Below, one piece after another: positions 57,367-64,000 of a DNA stretch of 64,000 nt; position 1 is the stretch's first letter, and the number at the start of each line of letters is the position of its first letter. The position numbers and the translations under genes were made by a program. The stretch is taken from contig CAVXTC010000034.1 in assembly GCA_963764525.1 (NCBI GenBank), positions 1 through 64,000 on the forward strand. Direction: 5' to 3'. This DNA is from DATDIC01 sp963764525 (lineage in GTDB: Bacteria > Pseudomonadota > Alphaproteobacteria > Acetobacterales > Acetobacteraceae). Below the pieces are notes generated by a model, which was not told the origin of the DNA, ran no database searches, and saw only the letters and a list, made by a program, of their open reading frames with translations.

Positions 57367-57573
57367 CTACTTCGCCACCATCACGTCGGACGCCTTGATC
57401 ACCGCGGTCGCCTGGTCGCCGGCTTTGATAGCGAGATCGTCGATCGCCTCATTGGTGATCGAGGATGTGATCGTCACGCCGTTGCCGATGTCGATGCGGA
57501 CATGGCCCGTGGTCTGGCCCTTCACGACGGACACCACCTTGCCGCTGATCTGGTTGCGCGCGCTCAGTTTCAT
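57367..57573 (-). CDS. mop: Molybdenum-pterin/molybdate-binding protein (molbindin, Mop)
   Basis: Intact 68-residue single TOBE/Mop domain. It begins MKLSARNQISGKVVSVVKGQ, the family signature, and continues TTGHVRIDIGNGVTITSSIT, NEAIDDLAIKAGDQATAVIK, ASDVMVAK. Such proteins form hexamers that store molybdate in the cytoplasm. AGGAGG lies just upstream of ATG 57573, and a candidate Mo-dependent operator lies immediately before that. Fits with modABC and soeABC nearby. Confidence 0.93.
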   Translation of the reverse strand: MKLSARNQISGKVVSVVKGQTTGHVRIDIGNGVTITSSITNEAIDDLAIKAGDQATAVIKASDVMVAK

Positions 57574-57585
57574 CCGATCCTCCTG

Positions 57586-57609
57586 CGTTGTATCCCATCG
57601 GATATATCG
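57586..57609 (-). promoter_or_regulatory. Candidate molybdate operator upstream of mop
   Basis: On the minus strand CGATAT, 12 bases, ACAACG: a 24-bp dyad with the same spacing as the two upstream of modA, and close to the known alphaproteobacterial Mo-box pattern. It sits 12 bases before the mop start, next to the ribosome site. Confidence 0.5.
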
Positions 57610-57702
57610 CATGGTGATGGCGCGGCTGTCACCTCCCGGTCCGCCCGGTTGAAGGTGGGCCCGGGCCCGATAGCGTGGCGGCGAAATCGGGGAACGACCG
57701 CC

Positions 57703-58671
57703 ATGCCCTTCACCTTCCTGATGCTGCCGCCGCAGACCGGAGATCACGCGCGACTGGGGCGCGGCTGGCCGCCGAGCTGCCGCGAGTCAGGGTGGTCGTG
57801 GCGGAAGACCGACGGGCGGAGCAGACGATCGGCGAGGCGGAGGCCGCGTTCGGCGTGTTGCCGGCGCACCTGCTTGCGAAGGCCGCGCGGCTGCGCTGGC
57901 TGCAATCGCCGCAGGCGGCGCCCCCGGCCGGGTATTACTATCCGTAGCTGATCGAGCACCCGGTGGTGGTGACCAACATGCGCGAGATCTACAACGACCA
58001 TATCGGCGCGCACATCATGGCGTTCGTGCTGGCCTTCGCGCGCGACTTCCAGACCTACTTCCCGCAGCAGACTCAAGCGCGAGTGGAAACCGAAGCCGCT
58101 CGATACCGGCGTAGTGCACCTGCCGGAGGCGACGGCACTGATCGTGGGCGTCGGCGGCATCGGCGCCGAGGCGGCGCGGCTCGCTGCGGCGTTCGGCATG
58201 ACGAGTGCTCGCGACCGACGCGCGTCGCACGGACCCGCCGCCGGGCGTGGCCGAACTGCATCCGCCAGAGGCGCTGGATGAGCTGCTGCCGCGCGCCGAT
58301 TTCGTCATCCTGACGGTGCCGCACACGCCGGCGACCGAGGGATTCATGCACCGCGAGCGGTTCCGGCGCATGAAGCCATCGCGCGTTCTTCATCAATATC
58401 GGCCGCGGCAAGACGACCCGGCTCGATGATCTGGTGGCTGCGCTGCGAGGCGGGCGAGATCGCCGGCGCCGGGCTGGACGTGTTCGAGACCGAGCCGCTG
58501 CCCGCGGATCATCCGCTCTGGACCATGCCGGACGTGCTGATCACGCCGCATACCGCGGGGTTCGGGCCGCATCTGGACGAGCGGCGGTTTCAGATCATCC
58601 TGGACAATTGCCGCGCGTTCGAGGCCGGGCGGCCGTTGCGCAACGTCGTGGACAAGGCGAACTGGTTCTGA
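57703..58671 (+). pseudogene. D-2-hydroxyacid dehydrogenase, multiple frameshifts and a stop
   Basis: About 320 residues when joined from ATG 57703 (MPFTFLMLPPQT). Recognisable parts are LPRVRVVVAEDRRAEQTIGE, AARLRWLQSPQAAPPAGYYYP then TAG (57945-57947; Glu expected) and LIEHPVVVTNMREIYNDHIG. Next comes NAD-binding VHLPEATALIVGVGGIGAEA and RADFVILTVPHTPATEGFMH. Last are catalytic INIGRGKTTRLDDLVAALRG (Arg), VFETEPLPADHPLW (Glu) and LITPHTAGFGPHLDERRF (His). At least four frame changes are needed. It is not the same subgroup as the gene at 216-1241. Confidence 0.75.
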
Positions 58672-58701
58672 GCGGTCATGATTGGGGAAAGATGAGACGC
58701 C

Positions 58702-58905
58702 GTGAACGATGTACTGAACGCTGTCGCACAGCAATTACCACATGGAATACGAGCGTTTGAGATCGACGGCGAGACATTTGTAATGGTGAGCCAAGCCATC
58801 TCCGGTGTGAGGGTCTCGGAACTCGCAAGCCAAGTCGCGGACGTGGACGCCCAGCAGCCCGATATTCAGAGGGCGCTCGACCGATTGCTGTCGCGCTCGC
58901 TCTAA
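58702..58905 (+). CDS. Hypothetical small protein
   Basis: 67 residues from GTG 58702 (GGGGAAAG upstream), reading VNDVLNAVAQQLPHGIRAFE, IDGETFVMVSQAISGVRVSE, LASQVADVDAQQPDIQRALD, RLLSRSL. The composition looks coding and is lower in GC than its surroundings, but I recognise no family. It could be a remnant. Confidence 0.4.
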   Translation: MNDVLNAVAQQLPHGIRAFEIDGETFVMVSQAISGVRVSELASQVADVDAQQPDIQRALDRLLSRSL

Positions 58906-58999
58906 CGGCACATCCCGGGTGCTTGCTGGCGAGCCGGGCCACGGGCTTGCCGGTCCGGCGAACCCGGCGCAAAACCGCCCCGCACGCCACCAGGGGAGA

Positions 59000-61899
59000 A
59001 TGAATGACCAGCGCGCCACCCGGGCGGACGAGAGGCTTCTTCTCCCCGTGGAGCTGATCGACACCTCTCCCCGCGTCGCCGACGAGGTGAAGACCACCAC
59101 CTGCTACATGTGCGCCTGCCGCTGCGGCATCCGCGTGCACCTGAAGGACGGCCGCATCCGCTAGATCGAGGGCAACCCGACCATCCGGTCAACCACGGCG
59201 TGCTCTGCGCCAAGGGCTCGGCCGGCATCATGCAGCACTACTCGCCGGCCCGGCTGTCGCAAGCCGCTGCTGCGCGTCGGCGAACGCGGCGCGCGGCGAA
59301 TTCAGGGAGATCGAGTGGGACGAGGCGCTGGCGCTCGCCACCGAGTGGCTCGGCAACATCCGCGCCACCGATCCGCACAAGCTGGCGTTCTTCACCGGCC
59401 GCGACCAGAGCCAGTCCTTGACCGGCTGGTGGGCGAAGCAGTTCGGCACGCCCAATTTCGCCGCGCATGGCGGGTTCTGCTCGGTCAACATGGCGGCCGC
59501 CGGGCTTTACATCGGTCGGCGGCAGCTTCTGGGAGTTCGGCGATCCCGACTGGGAGCGCACGAAATACTTGATGATGTTCGGCGTGGCCGAGGACCACGA
59601 TTCCAACCCGATCAAGACCGGGCCTGGCAAACTGAAAGAGCGCGGGGCGAAATACGTCTCGGTGAATCCGGTGAGGACCGGTTACTCGGCGATCGCCGAC
59701 GAATGGATCGGCATCCGTCCCGGCACCGACGGGCTGTTCGTGCTGGCGCTGATCCATGAATTGCTGCGCACCGACCGCATCGATCTCGAATTTCTGGTCC
59801 GCTACACCAATGCCGCCTGGCTGGTGATCCGCAATCCGGGCGCGGCCGACGACGGCTTGTTCGCCCGCGATGCGGAGGGCCGGCCGCTGGCCTGGGACCG
59901 CGCCACAGGGCTCGCGATCGACGCCAGCACCGCCGGCATGCAGCCGCGGATCGTCGGCGAGGTCACGCTGCCGGACGGCCGCAACGCGGTGCCGGCGTTC
60001 CATTTGCTCGCCGAACGCTATCTGGACGGCCGCTACGCGCCGGAAACGGTGGCCGACCGCTGCGGCGTGCCGGCCGACACGATCCGCCGCATCGCCGCGC
60101 GAACTCGCGGAAACCGCTTTCGACCAGCGATCGAGCTGCGACCAGCCCTGGACCGACACGCCCGGCCGGCGGCACGAGACCATGATCGGCCGTCCGGTCG
60201 CGATGCACGCGATGCGCGGGATTTCGGCGCACTCCAACGGTTTTCACACCTGCCGCGCGATCCACCTGCTGCAGATGCTGCTGGGCGCGATCGATACGCC
60301 CGGCTCTTGGCGTTACAAGTCGCCCTATCCGCGGCCGATCCCGCCGGGCCCGCCGCCAACGGCAAGGGCGCGCAAGCCGATGGCGATGCTGTCCGGCATG
60401 GCGCTCGGCAACCCGCGCGGGCCGGAGGACCTGCTGCTCGAAGACGACGGCGCGCCGATCCGCATCGACAAGGCGTTCTCCTGGGACGCTCCGATCGCCG
60501 CGCACGGGCTGATGCACACGCTGATCGCCAACGCGCATGCCGGCGATCCCTACAAGATCGACACGCTGTTCATGTACATGGCCAACATGGCGTGGAACTC
60601 CTCGATGAATCCCGGCGAGGCGGCGCGCATGATGACCGACAAGGACCCGGCGACCGGCGAATACCGCATCCCGCACATCATCTACGCCGACGCCTATTAC
60701 AGCGAGATGGTGGCGCACGCCGATCTGGTGCTGCCGGATACCACGTATCTCGAACGCTGGGACTGCATCTCGCTGCTGGATCGGCCGATCGGCAGCGCCG
60801 GAAGGGCCGGCGGATGCGATCCGCCAGCCGGTGCTGGCGCCGGACCGCGACGTGCGGCCGTTCCAGGACGTGCTGATCGAGCTTGGCGCGCGGCTGAAGC
60901 TGCCCGGATTCGTGAACGACGATGGCAGCGCGAGTATCGCGACTACGCCGATTACATCGTGAACCACCAGCGCCGGCCGGGCATCGGGCCGCTGGGCGGC
61001 TGGCGCGGCGCCGACGGCAATTCGCCGGGCATGGGCGCGCCGAATCCGCGAGCAGCTTGAGCGCTACATCGACAACGGCTGCTTCTGGTCGCACCACCAT
61101 CCGCCCGAGGCGCTCTATTACAAGCACGCCAACGCTCGCCTATCTGGCGGACGCCAAGCGGCTCGGGCTGATCGACGGCACGGCGCAGATCGTGCTGCAA
61201 CTCTACAGCGAGCCGTTGCAGAAATTCCGGCTGGCGGCCGAGGGCCACGGTGCGGTGCAGCCGCCGGACACGCACCGGAGCGCATCCGTCAGTATTTCGA
61301 CCCGCTGCCGATCTGGTATCCGCCGCTGGAGCAGGCGGCGATCGAGCAGGCGGCCTATCCGCTGCACGCCATCACCCAGCGCCCGCCGGCGATGTACCAT
61401 TCGTGGCACTCGCAGAATGCCTGGCTGCGACAGATCTACAGCCAGAACCGGCTGTTCATGCACCACCGCACCGCCGCCGCGCTGGGCATCGAGGATGACG
61501 GCTGGGTGTGGGCGATCAGCCGCACCGCGCGGGTGAAGTGCCAGGTGAAACTGATGGACGGGGTCAATCCGGACACGGTGTGGACCTGGAACGCCATCGG
61601 CAAGCGCAGCGGCGCGTGGGGTCTGGCGCGGATGCGCCGGAATCGCAGAAAGGTTTCCTGCTGAACCACGTGATCTCGGAGTTCCTGCCGCCGGATCGCG
61701 GTTTGCGTCACGCCAATGCCGACCCGGTCACCGGGCAGGCGGCCTGGTACGATCTGCGCGTGCGCATCGAAACGCGCCGAGGCTCCGGCCGAAACCGCCC
61801 CGCACCCGGCCACCCTGCGCCACCCGCCGCTGCCGGCGCCCCGCACATCCTGCGCTACCGCGCGCGGCGCAATCGCCCGAGCCGACGGCCGCGGAGTAA
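59000..61899 (+). pseudogene. soeA: SoeA-type molybdopterin oxidoreductase (sulfite dehydrogenase, quinone), many frameshifts and a stop
   Basis: Catalytic bis-MGD molybdenum subunit of a DMSO-reductase-family enzyme, about 960 residues when joined, that oxidises sulfite in the cytoplasm. N-terminal iron-sulfur motif TTTCYMCACRCGIRVHLKDG with Cys in GVLCAKGSAG. A TAG at 59162-59164 replaces an expected sense codon before IEGNP. Then come TGRDQSQSLTGWWAKQFGTP, HGGFCSVNMAAAG (likely Mo-ligand Cys), YLMMFGVAEDHDSNPIKTG, WIGIRPGTDGLFVLALIHEL, HETMIGRPVAMHAMRGISAH, DTLFMYMANMAWNSSMNPGE, HADLVLPDTTYLERWDCIS, the pterin-binding YHSWHSQNAWLRQIYSQNRL and KLMDGVNPDTVWTWNAIGKR. At least eight frame changes are needed. 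Identified by this domain series together with SoeB/SoeC-like partners. Confidence 0.75.
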
Positions 61900-61904
61900 C
61901 AGCG

Positions 61905-62636
61905 ATGACCAGCATCCCGCAGCCGACCGCCGGCCAGAAGAAGCTCGGCCTCGTCATCGACCTCGACACCTGCGTCGGCTGTCATGCCTGCGCGGTGAAC
62001 TGCAAGGAATGGAACACCTCCGGCCATTTCGCGCCGCTGACCGATTTCGATCCTTATCAGGAACATCCTCAAGGCGTGTGGCTGAACCGCGTGCACAGCT
62101 ACGAAGCGGGCACCGGGCCGGACAGCCGCACCGTGCACTTCCCCCGCTCCTGCCTGCACTGCGAGGAGCCCGCCTGCGTCACCGTCTGCCCGACCGGCGC
62201 CAGCTACAAGCGCGCCGAAGACGGCATCGTGCTGGTCAACACCGAGATCTGTATCGGCTGCAAGCTGTGCTCCTGGGCCTGCCCGTACGGCGCCCGCGAG
62301 TTCGACGAAGACCAGGGCGTGATGAAGAAATGCACGCTCTGCATCGACCGCATCTACAACGAAAACATCCCGAGGCCGAACGCGTACCCGCCTGCGTCTC
62401 CACCTGCCCGGCCATGCACGGCATTTCGGCGATCTCGGCGATCCCGACAGCGCGGTGTCGCAACTGGTCGCCGAGCGCGGCGGCTACGATCTGATGCCGG
62501 AGACGGGCTACAAGCCGGTGAACAAATACCTGCCGCCGCGCCGCCGTCCGCCGGCGGCCGAACCGGCGCCGGAACCGAAGCCGAACCGAGCGGCACCGGC
62601 GTGCTGCGCTGGATCGACCGCGTGCTGAGCCGATGA
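61905..62636 (+). pseudogene. soeB: SoeB-type iron-sulfur subunit, two frameshifts
   Basis: Electron-transfer subunit with four [4Fe-4S] clusters, about 245 residues. ATG 61905 lies 5 bases after the soeA stop. Cysteine motifs: DTCVGCHACAVNCKEWNTSG, RSCLHCEEPACVTVCPTGAS, EICIGCKLCSWACPYGAREF and KKCTLCIDRIYNENIP. After this a frame change (about 62373) restores EAERVPACVSTCPA. A second (about 62425) restores the tail GGYDLMPETGYKPVNKYLPP. The stop overlaps the soeC start (ATGA). The CKEWNTSG and CPTGASYKRAEDGIVLV wording is typical of SoeB. Confidence 0.82.
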
Positions 62637-63581
62637 ACCCGGCCTTCTCCGTCATCCTGCTCACCACCGCCAGCGGCGCCGGCTACGGCATGCTGTTCTG
62701 GCTCGGCATACTCAATGCGGCCGGGGTGATGCCGGCGGACCTCTCGTTCGGCATTCCGGCGATGTTCATCGCCCTGGCGCTGGCCACCATCGGCCTGCTG
62801 GCCTCCACGCTGCATCTCGGCCACCCGGAGCGGGCCTGGCGCGCGATCTCGCAATGGCGCAGCTCGTGGCTGTCGCGTGAGGGGTGGTTTCGCTGGTCAC
62901 CTATCTGCCGGCGCTCGGCTTCGCCGCCGCATGGGGCATCGCCGGACCGCGCGCGGTAGCCACGATCGTGCTCGGGCTGGTTGCCGCGTTGTGCGGCATG
63001 CTGACCGTGTTCTGCCAGGCCATGATCTACGCTTCGCTGCCGCCGGTCCGGCAATGGCATAACCGGTTCGTCGCCCCGAACCTGCTGCTGCTGGCGCTGG
63101 CCAGCGGCGCCGCCTGCCTTGCCGCGATGGCCACCTTCTGGCTGACCGGGGCCGGGCGCATCGCCGCTGCGCTGGCGTTCGTGTTGGGCCTCGGCCGCAT
63201 GGCGGCGAAACTCGCCTATTGGCGATTGATCGACAACGCCGCCGCCGTCCTCCACGATCGAAAGCGCCACGGGGCTCGGCGCGATCGGCGCGGTCCGCCA
63301 ATTGGAGGCGCCGCACACCGAGGAAAACTTCCTGTTGCGCGACATGGGATTTCGGATCGGTCGCAAGCATGGGGACCGGCTGCGAGGCATCGCGCATCGG
63401 CGTCGGCTTCGTCACGCCGGTGGTTTTGCTGATCATCGGAATCATTCTGGGCAATCCGGTCGCGACGGTGCTGTTCCCGATCGCCGCGGCGATTACGCTG
63501 CTCGGGGTCTATGTCGAACGCTGGCTGTTTTTCGCCCAGGCGACGCACACGGTCACGCTGTATTATGGACGTTCCGCGTAA
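62633..63581 (+). pseudogene. soeC: SoeC-type membrane anchor (DmsC/NrfD-like), three frameshifts
   Basis: Quinone-reducing membrane subunit with eight predicted helices, about 315 residues when joined. From ATG 62633: MNPAFSVILLTTASGAGYGM, FIALALATIGLLASTLHLGH and PERAWRAISQWRSSWLSREG. After about 62885: YLPALGFAAAWGIAGPRAVA and YASLPPVRQWHNRFVAPNLL. After about 63250: TGLGAIGAVRQLEAPHTEEN then FLLRDMGFRIGRKH. After about 63385: FVTPVVLLIIGIILGNPVAT, ending YYGRSA at 63581. It completes the soeABC order found in purple sulfur bacteria and roseobacters. Confidence 0.8.
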
Positions 63582-63632
63582 TCTCGCCCGGCCGGGTATC
63601 TTGCGTTCACCCAGCCGGGATAACGGGCTCGT

Positions 63633-63887
63633 TCAGTGGACCGGCGCCGGCACCATGTCGTGCTGCAGTATCGCGGCGATCGCCACGTCGCGATCCCCGG
63701 CCACCGCCATGGGGGTGCCGTCGGCGGCGTGGATCGCAAAACCCGCCTCGCCGTTCATGACCACCGGCCGCACATAAGCGATCTGCGCCATACCAAGCTG
63801 GGCAAGCTGAGCCTCGGACAGATGGCGGATGTCCATCACCACACGGCCCGCCATCGCCGCCCTGCTCCCCTGATCCGTCGTTTGCAT
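63633..63887 (-). CDS. DUF1150-family protein
   Basis: 84-residue protein with the DUF1150 pattern HLSEAQLAQLGMAQIAYVRP, VVMNGEAGFAIHAADGTPMA, VAGDRDVAIAAILQHDMVP. Function unknown; in alphaproteobacteria it often follows an Hsp20 gene. The ATG at 63887 is used. A better ribosome site (GGAG) serves an ATG in another frame 16 bases upstream (63903), so a one-base frame change may shorten the true N-terminus as read here. The remaining 113 bases to the window end show no complete gene. Confidence 0.75.
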   Translation of the reverse strand: MQTTDQGSRAAMAGRVVMDIRHLSEAQLAQLGMAQIAYVRPVVMNGEAGFAIHAADGTPMAVAGDRDVAIAAILQHDMVPAPVH

Positions 63888-64000
63888 TCATCACGTTCAT
63901 AGCGGTTTCTCCTTCGCGCCGGCCCGCATCCCGCAGCACCGTCGCATTCGTGGGTCGCATGTCGCCTGACTCTCGACCGTTTCATCCTTTGTCGGCTTCG

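Noticed and set aside
59162..59164. TAG in soeA as pyrrolysine or other recoding
   Set aside because: No pyrrolysine genes or recoding hairpin are seen, and the same gene is broken in many other places.

Overview
The window is high-GC (roughly 65-68 percent) bacterial chromosomal DNA. Gene content points to an alphaproteobacterium, most plausibly a member of the Acetobacteraceae/Rhodospirillales: a dnaK-dnaJ pair, an SoeABC-type sulfite dehydrogenase, a DUF1150 protein, VapB and SemiSWEET proteins, and many IS110, IS630, IS256, IS1634 and ISNCY insertion sequences. I cannot name the species from sequence alone.

Layout. 0-13.3 kb: D-2-hydroxyacid dehydrogenase, low-complexity secreted protein, M20 peptidase, a class III cyclase-TPR-rhodanese gene, cysQ, an IS110 element, phnX, a badly broken ABC substrate-binding protein, and an alpha/beta-hydrolase-cyclase fusion. 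13.3-21.9 kb: an IS1634 remnant, then a housekeeping block with dnaJ, dnaK, a lytic transglycosylase with a SPOR domain, an MlaC-like protein and a cell-surface-like protein. 21.9-26.2 kb: a nested transposon graveyard (ISNCY, two IS630, IS256). 26.4-36.2 kb: catabolic and housekeeping genes (TauD dioxygenase, two luciferase-like monooxygenases, pepN, DUF1772, MBL hydrolase plus CocE-type hydrolase, GST, tRNA-Ser). 36.2-40.9 kb: an orphan VapB, an FkbM methyltransferase cut cleanly by an IS630, a second TauD and a truncated ABC exporter. 41-46.5 kb: glycosyltransferase, MFS transporter, hydroxyacid oxidase, alcohol dehydrogenase, class II aldolase. 46.5-52.8 kb: a second IS110, SemiSWEET, EamA, SIMPL, FMN reductase, response regulator and an amino-acid-type binding protein. 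52.9-63.6 kb: a molybdenum-centred region with modABC, a Mop molbindin and soeABC, interrupted by a third IS110.

About half of the recognisable genes, including otherwise well-conserved ones such as modA, modC, soeABC, phnX and cysQ, need one or more single-base frame changes to read through. Others (dnaK, dnaJ, pepN, both TauD genes, EamA, response regulator) are intact. This may be real decay, but the pattern of isolated 1-base indels in GC-rich DNA is also what uncorrected long-read or low-coverage consensus gives. I mark such genes as pseudogenes and state where the frame changes.

The most unusual signals are these. (1) One IS630 transposase carries a tract of about 500 bases in which coding-strand G has been very largely replaced, mostly by T, while the reading frame stays recognisable. 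(2) Regularly spaced CGATAT/ATATCG dyads sit just upstream of modA, and a matching 24-bp dyad sits upstream of mop; they look like a molybdate (ModE-type) operator shared by two units. (3) IS630 inserted at TA in an FkbM gene, and removing it restores the gene exactly. (4) Several families of intergenic palindromes surround the IS110 elements.
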